From: Acidobacterium sp.
GTDB taxonomy: Bacteria > Acidobacteriota > Terriglobia > Terriglobales > Acidobacteriaceae
Assembly (NCBI GenBank): GCA_003166955.1
Contig: PMUI01000030.1
Location: forward strand, 1-38,930
Length of the DNA stretch: 38,930 nt
Direction: 5' to 3'
The position numbers and the translations under genes are program-made. The notes beneath the pieces were generated by a model. It did no database searches. It was not told the origin of the DNA and was given only the letters and a program-made list of their open reading frames with translations. Shown in pieces: positions 25,714-34,563 of this stretch; position 1 is the stretch's first letter, and the number at the start of each line of letters is the position of its first letter.

Positions 25714-26024
25714 AGGCGAGTTTCGGATATCGATCCGCCCCGCAGCCCAGCTAAAGCTACGGAGTTATTTTAATAATGGTCGGGGAGAGAGGATTTGAAC
25801 CTCCGAACCCCTGGTCCCGAACCGCATTTCAGAGCCTGTTGAAGATTGTTGATAGTTCGTATTCGCAATGGCTTTGAACTGCACTTGTTACGCGGGCCAT
25901 ATTGAAGCCTGCAGGTCTTTGTGGTTTCCGGAGGCTCTGCACACTACGAAATCGACTACATCGAGGTGACCCCTATCCTCCTCACTCCGCGCCGCGCACA
26001 GTCACGCAGTCAGTCTGTCATGTC
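25714..26024. other. Intergenic region holding a tRNA-Pro 3' half
   Basis: No coding frame. The tRNA-Pro fragment at 25777-25823 is the only recognised element. The remainder up to the kinase stop shows nothing I can name. Confidence 0.4.
25777..25823 (-). repeat. tRNA-Pro(CGG) 3' half: probable integration scar
   Basis: On the minus strand the segment begins at the anticodon loop TTCGGGA (anticodon CGG), continues with the stem CCAGG, a short variable region, the T arm GGAGG-TTCAAAT-CCTCT, acceptor CTCCCCG, discriminator A and CCA. The 5' half (a CGGGGAG start and D arm) is absent and the upstream bases do not pair with the anticodon stem. Truncation at the anticodon loop is where many tyrosine recombinases cross over, so this is read as an att remnant and not a functional tRNA. 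Confidence 0.72.
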
Positions 26025-29000
26025 TTACTGTATTGCTGAAGTGGGAACCCCGAGTGAGGCTGACGCCTCCTGAGCAATGAGCACAAAACCCCTGGCCCGG
26101 GCGTCTTTGGCCAATCTCTGAAGCCGTGCGCGGCCCTCGCCGTGACTCGACCGTAACTCAATCTTTCCCAAAGCGAGGGACGCTTCCAGATACACCCGAA
26201 TAAGACCGAGTTTCAGGGCTTCCGCCATTGCCTCGCGGGCAGCGCTCTCGGCGTCGGCAGTTCTTTTCGAGGCCGCGAGCAGCCAGGCATTGTCTACTTG
26301 AAGCGAAAGTCCTCGGATGATTTCCGGCGTTTCCTTCCAAAGACGGAAGGCTTCGCCGATACTCTCTCGCGCCTCGCTTATGTTGCCCTGATCGAGCAAA
26401 GCTCTGGAGAGCAAGCCCTCGGCCGCAATCTCCTGAACGGGTTCCTTTTCTGTACGAAACTCCGCGAGGACAGTGCGTGCCAAAGCTTCCGCGTCTTTCA
26501 ATCTTCCGGAATCATAGGTCAGTTCCGCGAGCGCGAGCTGGGTCTCCGCGGCACTCCCCTTTTCTCCCAGCTGCTGCTGAATCGTCAGAGCCTGCTGCTC
26601 GGAGTCCAGCGCCTTTTTCGATTCGCCCTGCTGACGCCAGGCCTCTCCAGCGCTAACGAGGGTCAAGGCATAATTACTCTTCGCGCCAATCGCCTGCTGA
26701 ATCGCCATGGCCTTGCTGAATTGTTCGAGCGCGTCCGGAAGGTTGCCTTTCTCAGCCTGCACCTCGCCGATCGCCTGAAGGCATAAGGCCTCCGAACCCT
26801 TATGTCCTAACTCCGTCGATAACTTCAAGGTTGTCTTATAACTGGCGAGGGCTTCCGACATTCGGCCTTCGGCGCGAAGGAGATTCCCTGTGTTGCCTGT
26901 TACTACGACGATTCCATTCTTGTTCCCGGCCTCCTGATAACTCTTAAGCGCACGCGCGTACATTCTGCGCCCATTAACAAAGTCTCCTCGTCTGACATAA
27001 ATCACACCAAGGTTGACGAGTTCACTTCCCATTGACTTCTTATCGCCAGCTTGCTCCAGAATCGCCAGCGCCTGGCGATACAGTTTCTCGGCGGCGGCAT
27101 AGTCGCCCTGATTGAGAGGGATCTCGGCTGAGCTGTGAAGAGCCCGCGCCAGGCCGCCCCGATCCCCGGCATCGGCAAAGATCCGCCGGGCTTCCTCACA
27201 GGCAGCGCTTGCATGTTCGTTGTCTCCAAGATTGGCGAGAGCCCGGCACTCGGTGGTGCGGGCTCGTGCTACGAGCAGCTTCGCACCCAGATGATCGGCT
27301 TTCGTCGCGGCTCGGTCGGCTGAATCGCGGCGCAGCTTGTCGTCCCCCAGCGACGCTGCTGCGTCTGCCATTGCCAGATCGACACCGGGATCGGTCCCGG
27401 CATAAGCGCTCTCGCGCGCCAGGGCAGCCAGCGTAGTCAGAGCCTCCTTGCCTTTGCCACTCGAGCTCTGGGCGCGAGCAAGACCTATTCCATAGTCCAG
27501 GCTGTCGGGAAAGAGAATGAAAAGGGTTTTGTAAGTGTCGATCGCCTTCGGCCAGTTTTTGCCGGCTTCGTAATAGCGAGCCTCCAGCATCAGATTGTCT
27601 TCGCGGGAGAGCCTGGCCGCCAAATCTAAAGCCCGTTTTGCCTCCTCCTGCGTTTGGTTGTCGTAACCAAGAGCCTGCCATGCCAGGGCCAGCGCGGAGT
27701 GAGCGAAGGGGTACGAAGGGTCGGCAATGACAGCACGGGCGAGTAAGTCCCGGGCGCTCAGGGAGTCGAAGGTACGAAACCTGATCAGACCCTGAGAGTA
27801 AAGCTGCATCGCCTCTGGATTCGAGGCCACCGAAGCTTGAATTGCCTGCGCCTCGAGGGCGGAAACAGGCGAGAGGCCCAATCGCTCCCGTAACCGCGAC
27901 CCGGTTCGAGAGACGAGGTCAGGTAACTCCGCCTCGGTGCTCATCTCTGCGACCGTGGCGATGGTGTCTTTGGTGGCTGCATTCTCGAGTCTGAGATTCA
28001 GGCGAATCTGGCCGCCACTCTCTTTTCCGGAATCCATGTAGGAGCCGAGCACAACAAAATCGGAGCCAAGGTTCCTGCGAATCCGATCGAGCACATCAGG
28101 CGCAACGCTCTCCATGTCGGACAGCCCAAGGTCGATCCTGGTGCGCGCGACCGTCTCGCCGGGAACTGTCCGCAATTCTTCGCCCGCCGCGAGCTGCTTT
28201 TCCAGCACCTCGGAGAGGGCAGTCGACACCCACGCAGTATCTGCGCGGTTTGAAAGATTGTTGAAGCCCAAAATAGCCAGTGCCGGACGTACGTGAACCT
28301 GAGCGGCGTTCGGCTGAGGCCGGCTGACGACTTGTCTGGAAGCTCGATGTTCTTCCCACGCGGCCAAACCACCGATCACCGCGAGGGCGACCCCGATGGC
28401 GGCCGCCGATTCCCTGTGACGGCGCAGGAATCTCGCTCCACGATAGGCGACGGTAGGCTGGCGGGCCGTGACGCGCTTGCCCGTCCGCAGGCGCTCGATA
28501 TCATCCGACAGGGCCGCCGCCGAGCTATAGCGATTCTGGGGCTCCTTACGCAGGGCCTTCATCACAATGGCGTCCAGATCGCCGTGCAGCCGCCTGCGCA
28601 ACTCGCCTGGAAGCAGACCGCGTGCTTTGCTCACCTGCTCGGGAGTCAGCGCAGTTTCGATTCCGCGTGACACTGGAATTTCCGTCCTCGTAACGGCGGT
28701 ACTGGGTTTTTCCACCTCGTCGTCGCAAATGGCACGCTCCACTTCCAGCGGCGATTCGCCGCAGCGATAAGGCCGATGACCGCTCATCAGTTCGTAGAGG
28801 AGCACGCCGAGCGAATAAATATCGCTTGCTCTGGTGATGGAGTGACCCCGCACCTGCTCCGGGCTGGCGTACTCCAGGGTCATCGGCCGAATGTTGGTTC
28901 GGGTGACCAGCGCGGTCTGGTGAAGATCGGGATTAAGCAGCTTGGCGATGCCAAAATCCAGCAGGCGGGGAACCCCTTCTTTGGTGACGAGAATGTTTGC

Positions 29001-29615
29001 CGGCTTGAGATCGCGATGAATCACCTCCTTTTCGTGGGCATAATGCACCGCAGAGCAGATGGCCCGAAACAGGTCGAGGCGGGCCTCAATCGGGAGCTCG
29101 TGCTGGTCGCAGTACCGGTCGACAGGCAGGCCCTCAACATAGTCCATTACCAGGTAAGGCAGGCCGTCCGCGGTGCTGCCGCCGTCGAGAAGCCGGACAA
29201 TATAAGGATGGTCCAGCGCCGCTAACGTCTGCCTCTCATTGCGAAAACGTCGATAGATCTCCTCTGCGTTGGGGCCTGGCCGGACCATCTTGATGGCGAC
29301 AGTTTTTCGAAAATCCTGGTCGTCTCGTTCTGCAAGATAGACGACCGCCATCCCTCCCTGTCCGATCATGCGCACGATGCGCCAGGCTCCGACGCGCTTC
29401 CCGGCCATGACATCCATTCCGAACGTGAGCAGGTTGGCGGCCGGAGAGTTTTCGAGCAGGCTGTCGGCGTCCTCGTAGTGCGAGGCCAGGGATTCAATCT
29501 CGGCCCGAAGCGCGCTGTCTTCCCCGCAGGCCTCGCGAATGAAATCCCTGCGCATCCCGGGGTCCTGTTCCAGAGCGAGAGCCAATATCTCCCTGACTCT
29601 TTCCCACTCGGGCAT
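26025..29615 (-). CDS. Ser/Thr protein kinase with FlgO/CsgG-like domain and TPR array
   Basis: 1196 residues. A short helical N-terminus (1-65) leads to a complete kinase domain: glycine loop GQGGMAVVY (85-93), Lys109, HRDLKPAN (200-207), DFG (220-222), SPEQ (251-254). One membrane span (about 404-420) separates it from an outer part. Residues about 440-590 (PALAILGFNNLS, SDFVVLGSYMDSG, IRLNLRLENA) resemble the FlgO/TolB-N-like fold, and about 600-1190 are TPR-like helical repeats (YAAAEKLYRQALAILEQAGD and similar). The ATG lies two bases after the ECF sigma stop and its ribosome site GGAGGG is inside that gene, so the two are translationally coupled. The outer TPRs may sense a protein partner and the inner kinase may act on the sigma factor (inference from known ECF-kinase pairs). 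Confidence 0.93.
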   Translation of the reverse strand: MPEWERVREILALALEQDPGMRRDFIREACGEDSALRAEIESLASHYEDADSLLENSPAANLLTFGMDVMAGKRVGAWRIVRMIGQGGMAVVYLAERDDQDFRKTVAIKMVRPGPNAEEIYRRFRNERQTLAALDHPYIVRLLDGGSTADGLPYLVMDYVEGLPVDRYCDQHELPIEARLDLFRAICSAVHYAHEKEVIHRDLKPANILVTKEGVPRLLDFGIAKLLNPDLHQTALVTRTNIRPMTLEYASPEQVRGHSITRASDIYSLGVLLYELMSGHRPYRCGESPLEVERAICDDEVEKPSTAVTRTEIPVSRGIETALTPEQVSKARGLLPGELRRRLHGDLDAIVMKALRKEPQNRYSSAAALSDDIERLRTGKRVTARQPTVAYRGARFLRRHRESAAAIGVALAVIGGLAAWEEHRASRQVVSRPQPNAAQVHVRPALAILGFNNLSNRADTAWVSTALSEVLEKQLAAGEELRTVPGETVARTRIDLGLSDMESVAPDVLDRIRRNLGSDFVVLGSYMDSGKESGGQIRLNLRLENAATKDTIATVAEMSTEAELPDLVSRTGSRLRERLGLSPVSALEAQAIQASVASNPEAMQLYSQGLIRFRTFDSLSARDLLARAVIADPSYPFAHSALALAWQALGYDNQTQEEAKRALDLAARLSREDNLMLEARYYEAGKNWPKAIDTYKTLFILFPDSLDYGIGLARAQSSSGKGKEALTTLAALARESAYAGTDPGVDLAMADAAASLGDDKLRRDSADRAATKADHLGAKLLVARARTTECRALANLGDNEHASAACEEARRIFADAGDRGGLARALHSSAEIPLNQGDYAAAEKLYRQALAILEQAGDKKSMGSELVNLGVIYVRRGDFVNGRRMYARALKSYQEAGNKNGIVVVTGNTGNLLRAEGRMSEALASYKTTLKLSTELGHKGSEALCLQAIGEVQAEKGNLPDALEQFSKAMAIQQAIGAKSNYALTLVSAGEAWRQQGESKKALDSEQQALTIQQQLGEKGSAAETQLALAELTYDSGRLKDAEALARTVLAEFRTEKEPVQEIAAEGLLSRALLDQGNISEARESIGEAFRLWKETPEIIRGLSLQVDNAWLLAASKRTADAESAAREAMAEALKLGLIRVYLEASLALGKIELRSSHGEGRARLQRLAKDARARGFVLIAQEASASLGVPTSAIQ

Positions 29616-29617
29616 TC

Positions 29618-30193
29618 TTACTGCCCTCCAGCAAGTTCCCTGGCCAGCCACGCCTTCGCCACGTTCCAATGGCGCTTCACCGTTGCCGGAGAGATTTCAA
29701 GAACTCCGGCCGCCTCTTCAATGCTGAGGCCCCCGAAGAAGCGCAGCTCAACCAGACGAGCCTGCTGCTCGTCCAGCGCAGCTAGTTTGACTAACGCCTC
29801 GTCCAGGGCAACTACGTCGGCGGGGCGCGCTTTGCTCGGGACGATCACTTCTTCCAGAAATACCCGGGGACTATTTCCGCCGCGCTTGGCGGACTGGTGA
29901 CGTCGGCTGTAGTCGAGCAGGATTCTCCGCATCAGCTGCGACGCAGCCCCCATGAACTCATTGCGATTCTTCCAGAGGAGCCCCTGCTGATCGGCCAGAC
30001 GAAGATACACTTCGTGCACCAGCGCCGTAGCTTGCAGCGTATGGTTGCCGCGCTCCTGCTGCATATAATGTCCGGCGAGCCGGCGCAGCTCGGAGTACAG
30101 CAGCGATGTCCATTCCGCGGACGCTAATTCATCACCCTGTCCGGGTGCGGCGCCGTTTCCCGAATCTCCGGCCGTCTTATGCAATGGAGCCAT
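29618..30193 (-). CDS. ECF sigma factor (acidobacterial TIGR02999-like), kinase-linked
   Basis: 191 residues from the ATG at 30193 (G-rich run upstream); the longer frame has no domain. Region 2 is present (LYSELRRLAGHYMQQERG, ALVHEVYLRLA, FMGAASQLMRRILLDYSRRH). Region 4 is the helix-turn-helix ELRFFGGLSIEEAAGVLEIS followed by PATVKRHW. It directs RNA polymerase to a small regulon. In region 2.2 the usual acidic D-A-E-D before LVxEV is QATA (Thr56), a loss of charge known from ECFs that are switched on by threonine phosphorylation. No anti-sigma gene is near; the next gene is a kinase with a two-base gap. Confidence 0.92.
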   Translation of the reverse strand: MAPLHKTAGDSGNGAAPGQGDELASAEWTSLLYSELRRLAGHYMQQERGNHTLQATALVHEVYLRLADQQGLLWKNRNEFMGAASQLMRRILLDYSRRHQSAKRGGNSPRVFLEEVIVPSKARPADVVALDEALVKLAALDEQQARLVELRFFGGLSIEEAAGVLEISPATVKRHWNVAKAWLARELAGGQ

Positions 30194-30384
30194 GCAGCCC
30201 CCCACGACCCGCGGGGTATTCTCCCCGCAGTTCCGACAACATCCATACGAAGTGCGCCAGCCGAATCGGCCGAAGGGGATTGCGGCCAGACCCAAAATGT
30301 CGCTCGCCACCAGGGTTCTCTTCCGGGGGAAGGGCGCAGCCGGATGAGAATCCGACACCGTTCCCGCATTCGGCTCCTCGGCAC

Positions 30385-30457
30385 GAAAAATTTCTCAACT
30401 ACGTGAGCCTTTTTGCGCGGGTTTTGCGCATTATAGCCGACCACTGCAAGCCGCGGA
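30385..30457 (+). repeat. Direct repeat, copy A
   Basis: Starts GAAAAAT and contains CGTGAGCCTTTTTGC, GGTTTTGCGCATT and TAGCCGACC; about 85 percent identical by eye to copy B across the core (30402-30457). Copy and spacing suggest a mobile repeat or a paired regulatory site. Read on the minus strand both copies would encode M-R-K-T-x-A-K-R-L-T, which explains a spurious repeated frame. Confidence 0.65.
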
Positions 30458-30619
30458 AGGCATACGTCACAGGAAGTTCATCTGTGTGCCGGTGAATCTG
30501 CGCCGAGACCGGAGCATTCGCAATCCGGGATATTCGGTGCGGCTGGTGGCGTTTGGAATACCGCTTGGCGCAAATTTGATCCGTCGAATTGAGTGCCAGA
30601 TGGCTCCGTGCTCCCTGAC

Positions 30620-30697
30620 TGAAAAAATAATTCTGCAGCGTGAGCCTTTTTGCCCCGGTTTTGCGCATTCTAGCCGACCCCAGGCAAGCGACGGAAA
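30620..30697 (+). repeat. Direct repeat, copy B
   Basis: Same orientation as copy A, 237 bases farther on, also preceded by a GAAAAAA run. The core CGTGAGCCTTTTTGC ... GGTTTTGCGCATTCTAGCC is conserved. It ends about 70 bases before the YCF48-like gene. Confidence 0.65.
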
Positions 30698-30765
30698 ATC
30701 CCCCCAAATCACTCTTCTTCCGGAGCGCGCTCTGGTGGCAAATGACCAATCCGGGAGGACCCTTT

Positions 30766-32649
30766 ATGTCACGCTCACACCGCAGGACGAATCTCTGCCT
30801 GGCCATCGTGCTGGCCGCGGCGTCGCTTCAGGCCATTGCCCAGCAACCGAAGAGTTCCCCCAGAAGCCGTGCCGCCGCCCCCGCGCAGGCCGCATCAACC
30901 TCGTCCCCTTCCCAGGTCAAAGCCATCTGGGAGCCGATGAATTATCCCGACGACGTCACGCTGGAGGACGTTTTCTTCGTCAACCAGCAGGTTGGCTGGG
31001 TTGCCGGCAAGGGTACGGGGGGATTCATTATGCATACCAGCGACGGAGGCAAAAACTGGGAGATCCAGGTCGGAGATCCCCACTCCAACGACGCCAACAT
31101 CACCGATATGCATTTCCTCGATGCCGTTCATGGCTGGGCCGTGCAGGGCGACCAGCTGATACGAACCACCGACGGCAAGACCTGGCAAACCATTGGCCCC
31201 TTTGCGCCCAACAATCCTCTGGCGGAATACCGGTTCATCTCCCTCCAGGACGGCTTTGAGGCGGCCGGATATTTCAGCGGCTCGACGATTTTCGCGACCC
31301 ACGACGGGGGCCGCAGCTGGAAATCCGTCTACCAGTGCCAGACCACGCTGCAGGTGAACGGGCTGGTACGAAATACAGCTTGTTTCTTCCACGACCTCGC
31401 CTTCCCATCCGCACAGGTCGGTTACGCGGTGGGAGGAGCCTTCGACGGTTCCTGGGCCGCCATCGCCAAGACCACCGACGGTGGGGCGAGCTGGAAAGTC
31501 ATCTTCGCAACCACCGATATGGCCGCCGTTTCCACGGCATTCTTCACCGACGAGAACAACGGTGTGATTCGTCTCCAGGATAAGAGAGTTTTCATCACCT
31601 CCGACGGCGGTCAATCCTGGCAGGGCGCAACCGGATCCGCCGAGGCGACCATAAAATTCGCCGATCCGACGGTGGGATGGTCCTGCGTCCTCCAGTACGG
31701 CCCAGCTTGCAGTTACACCCTGGATGGCGGTAAGAGCTGGACCTCTCGCAGCTTCAACCTTCCCGCCGACATTTACGGCTACAGCGTGCCGCGGCGCGAC
31801 CAGGTCTATCTGGTTGGCGACCACGGCATGATCTATCGCTACCGCATCGTTCCGGCCAGCTACACGGCCCAGGGAATTGTCGACGCCCCCCTGGTGCCAG
31901 CTTACGGCGGGGCACTCAATGACCAGCTGGACCAGATGCGCTCCCACTGCAAAGAAATACAGGACAAACTCGGCGCTATCGCCAGCCAAAGCTATCCCCC
32001 GCCTCAGCCCCGTTTCCCCACTGCGCATCTGATGACCGCCGCGTACGAGACATCCGAACCCGAGCCCCAGAGCTTTACTCAGGACACCAGCGCGCAGACC
32101 CGGCCCCAGGGCTTTGCCCAGGACACCAGTTCACAGGCCGCCATTGCCGCTCCCGCAAGCCCGGCCATGCAGAGCTGCTGCGCCACCCAGTTGCAGAGCC
32201 TGCAAACCTCGGTCAGTTCCTTCTCTCAGCAAGTGCCGGCATTCAGCGGCCAGTTCAGAAATCTCAACCTGCTCTTTGTCGGCATGAACATGCTCAACAA
32301 TCTGGTCAGCCAGGCCCATAGCATTCAGGCCGCATTCGTCGCACTCAAGCAGGCTCCCAACCTCCAGGCGGCCACCACCGCACTGCAGAATCTCTCCACG
32401 CAGGTCGAGGGCACCAGCCAGACCCTCTCCAGTGGCTTCCAGAATCTGACCCTGAGCGGCGCTCCGTCGGCGAGCACCATCACCAACATGGCGGGAACCG
32501 CGGCTGCCGCCCCAACACCGGCAACGCCCGGCGCGACCCCGGGCGCGCCGGCCAATGGAACCGCCAACACGCAGTCGACGGCTTCGAAAGCGGCGAACAG
32601 CACGGCGCAGAAGGCCAAACAGAAACTGAAGAGCATGATTCCCTTCTAG
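30766..32649 (+). CDS. Exported YCF48/BNR-repeat protein
   Basis: 627 residues. A signal peptide (about 1-26, cut after AIA) precedes a seven-bladed propeller-like region (about 50-360) with recurring S/T-D-G-G-x-S/N-W motifs: TSDGGKNW, TTDGKTW, THDGGRSW, TTDGGASW, TSDGGQSW, TLDGGKSW. This is the YCF48/BNR pattern of photosystem II assembly factors and many secreted proteins. The C-terminal 220 residues are rich in Ala, Gln, Thr and Pro with helical stretches (LQSLQTSVSSFSQQ) and two Cys in MQSCCAT, ending KQKLKSMIPF. The ATG has GGGAGGA seven bases upstream. First of four rightward genes for exported proteins; a role in an envelope assembly is suggested, its nature unknown. Confidence 0.88.
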   Translation: MSRSHRRTNLCLAIVLAAASLQAIAQQPKSSPRSRAAAPAQAASTSSPSQVKAIWEPMNYPDDVTLEDVFFVNQQVGWVAGKGTGGFIMHTSDGGKNWEIQVGDPHSNDANITDMHFLDAVHGWAVQGDQLIRTTDGKTWQTIGPFAPNNPLAEYRFISLQDGFEAAGYFSGSTIFATHDGGRSWKSVYQCQTTLQVNGLVRNTACFFHDLAFPSAQVGYAVGGAFDGSWAAIAKTTDGGASWKVIFATTDMAAVSTAFFTDENNGVIRLQDKRVFITSDGGQSWQGATGSAEATIKFADPTVGWSCVLQYGPACSYTLDGGKSWTSRSFNLPADIYGYSVPRRDQVYLVGDHGMIYRYRIVPASYTAQGIVDAPLVPAYGGALNDQLDQMRSHCKEIQDKLGAIASQSYPPPQPRFPTAHLMTAAYETSEPEPQSFTQDTSAQTRPQGFAQDTSSQAAIAAPASPAMQSCCATQLQSLQTSVSSFSQQVPAFSGQFRNLNLLFVGMNMLNNLVSQAHSIQAAFVALKQAPNLQAATTALQNLSTQVEGTSQTLSSGFQNLTLSGAPSASTITNMAGTAAAAPTPATPGATPGAPANGTANTQSTASKAANSTAQKAKQKLKSMIPF

Positions 32650-32734
32650 AGGGGCAGCACACGTCGGCGGCCGCACACCGGCCATGCAGTGAAAAACCGG
32701 AATCGTCCGGACTCAGCTCCAAAGGAGAACGCCC

Positions 32735-33442
32735 ATGAAATCGATCCTCGCTCTGCTCATCGCTGTCGCGGCAACAACCGTTCCGGCTTTTGCGGGAGAA
32801 CCCTGTTGCGCCGTCACGTCCGTGAACGCCAGCACCGGCATGGTCACCGCAGTGGAAACCGCAACCGGCCGCAGCTTCCAGTTCGGGGTAACCAACGCTG
32901 CGCTGCTGAAGACGCTCCACGCCGGCTCGCCCATCTATGCCAACTTCACCAGCAAGCAGGTCTCCGTGGATGGCGCGACCCCGTGCTGCGGCATCGTGAG
33001 CCTCTCGGCGGCGGGCAAAGCCGCAGCAACTCCGGCGGCTCCTGCGTCGTCGCCCGCCTCGGTTGCCAATGCGGGCGGCACGCCTGCGTCTTCCGCTCGG
33101 GTAAAGGGCAGGCAGAACTCCTCATCGGCGGCCGGCGCCAGCACCGCGTCTGGCAAGCCCGCAACCACGCCGGCGGCTCTCACTGCGCCCACAGTCACCG
33201 CCGCCAGCCTACCCGGAGTGGCCCTGACCGGATCGGCGGGTACACCTTCGAAACCGACCAGCGGCATCGGGATCATCAAGACAAAAGCGACAACCTTTTC
33301 CACCTATGTCTACGCCGGCGTTCACTCCTGTCCCGTGTCGGGCCAGCAGGGCGACGACGGCGTGACCGTTCCCAGCAATTGCACCTATACGGGACAGGTC
33401 AGCAACGGTACGAAAATAACCTGCAGTTACGAGTGCAAGTAA
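32735..33442 (+). CDS. Exported Cys-containing hypothetical protein
   Basis: 235 residues with a clear signal peptide (about 1-20, cut after AFA). The mature protein has a small beta domain (GEPCCAVTSVNASTGMVTA ... DGATPCCGIV) with two CC pairs, a long Ala/Ser/Pro-rich low-complexity linker (about 90-170) and a C-terminal segment with four more cysteines (HSCPVSG, SNCTYTG, ITCSYECK). Disulfides are likely. The start has AAAGGAG. No family recognised. Follows the YCF48-like gene by 85 bases, same strand. Confidence 0.8.
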   Translation: MKSILALLIAVAATTVPAFAGEPCCAVTSVNASTGMVTAVETATGRSFQFGVTNAALLKTLHAGSPIYANFTSKQVSVDGATPCCGIVSLSAAGKAAATPAAPASSPASVANAGGTPASSARVKGRQNSSSAAGASTASGKPATTPAALTAPTVTAASLPGVALTGSAGTPSKPTSGIGIIKTKATTFSTYVYAGVHSCPVSGQQGDDGVTVPSNCTYTGQVSNGTKITCSYECK

Positions 33443-33569
33443 GTTTCTGGCGGCTTCGAACGCGGCCATCGGAACTCGAAACGGTTCCCGGCTCGGTTGC
33501 AGTCGCAGTTCGTCGTGGTTAGTAGCTGGAGCCTTCGTCCAAATTCCAAAACGAAGGCGAGGAGGAACA

Positions 33570-34550
33570 ATGGGAACCTCAATGGGCGCAGTACCACCGC
33601 CGCCAAGTCCCCGCAAAAGCTGGTTCAAACGCAACTGGAAATGGTTTATCCCCGCTTGTTGCCTGTTCATCTTCCTGCTGATTGGGGGAGGCATCGGGGG
33701 CATCCTCGCCATTGTGGAGGGCTCGATCAAGCAGAGTGGCGCCTACACCCAGGCGCTGTCCCAGGCGCAAGCCAATCCACAGGTGATCGGCCTGATCGGC
33801 CAGCCCGTAACACCGGGCTTCTTCGTCTCCGGCAACGTCAACGTCAACGGAGATTCCGGCGATGCCAGCATTTCCATTCCGGTCTCCGGCCCTAAGGGAA
33901 AAGGCAGGGTCTACGCAGAGGCGAAAAAGATCGCCGGGCAGTGGCAATTCCAAACGCTGCTGTTCGGCGTCGACGGCCAGACCGACCGCATCGATTTGCT
34001 GCAGTCTCAAACCACCGCACAAACCGCAGCACCGGCCCAGTCCGACCCTTTCACTGCCACACCCGCAACCACGCCGGATACAACCGCGTCTTCCGCCGAT
34101 CCCGCGCCCGCTGCAGCAACTGCGCCCACCGCGGATCCTCCGCCGGATCCGGCAGCCCCCGCTGCCGCGCCCACAGCTCCCGGCGGCGTGATTGCCAGCG
34201 CCCAGTACAGCAACGATCCCAATTTGCGCTGTGACCTGCTGGAGGTGAAGCGGGCCAGCGGCAACGCTCTGCTGGTGCGCTGGAGACTGATCAATACCGG
34301 CGCAAAGGGGATTTCCTATGACTTCGACTGGCCCCAGCTTTACTACACCGATCCCGCCGAAAACAAAAAGTATGCTTTCCTGACCGATTCCTCCGGCGCC
34401 CGGGTCCTGGATATGTGGTGGGGGACTCTGAATCCCGGTGAGCAGCGGTTGCAATGGGCCAAGTTCCCCGCGCCACCAGCAACCTCCAGGAAAATCACCG
34501 TCTACATCCCCAAATTTATGCCATTTGAAGATGTGCCGGTAGGCCAGTGA
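33570..34550 (+). CDS. Membrane protein with Coa1/Tim21-like domain and Pro/Ala-rich linker
   Basis: 326 residues. A short cytoplasmic Pro-rich tail (1-22), one membrane span (about 26-50: WFIPACCLFIFLLIGGGIGG), then a domain of about 90 residues (SQAQANPQVIGLIGQPVTPG ... GQWQFQTLLFGVDG) that resembles the Coa1 (cytochrome oxidase assembly factor 1) family. A long Thr/Pro/Ala linker (150-205) leads to a C-terminal beta domain (LRCDLLEVKRASGNALLVRW ... DPAENKKYAFLTDSSG) of unknown family. Start with GAGGAGGAACA just upstream. Precedes the OmpA-like gene by 13 bases, so the two are co-transcribed. Involvement in oxidase assembly is not implied; Coa1-like domains occur in many bacterial envelope proteins. 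Confidence 0.83.
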   Translation: MGTSMGAVPPPPSPRKSWFKRNWKWFIPACCLFIFLLIGGGIGGILAIVEGSIKQSGAYTQALSQAQANPQVIGLIGQPVTPGFFVSGNVNVNGDSGDASISIPVSGPKGKGRVYAEAKKIAGQWQFQTLLFGVDGQTDRIDLLQSQTTAQTAAPAQSDPFTATPATTPDTTASSADPAPAAATAPTADPPPDPAAPAAAPTAPGGVIASAQYSNDPNLRCDLLEVKRASGNALLVRWRLINTGAKGISYDFDWPQLYYTDPAENKKYAFLTDSSGARVLDMWWGTLNPGEQRLQWAKFPAPPATSRKITVYIPKFMPFEDVPVGQ

Positions 34551-34563
34551 GGATCTGATCGCG

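Larger units (their letters stand above)
30194..30765. promoter_or_regulatory. Divergent intergenic region with two long direct repeats
   Basis: About 570 bases between the ECF gene and the YCF48-like gene, with no coding frame I accept. It holds the imperfect direct repeats at 30385 and 30620. Promoters for both directions, possibly including an autoregulated ECF promoter, should be here, but none is unambiguous. Confidence 0.45.

Noticed and set aside
30399-30806. 135-codon minus-strand frame with two M-R-K-T-x-A-K-R-L-T copies
   Set aside because: The peptide repetition is explained by the DNA direct repeats at 30385 and 30620; it also crosses the start of the YCF48-like gene.
30895-32028. 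377-codon minus-strand frame opposite the YCF48-like gene
   Set aside because: Antisense to a gene with a signal peptide and repeats; no recognisable domain.
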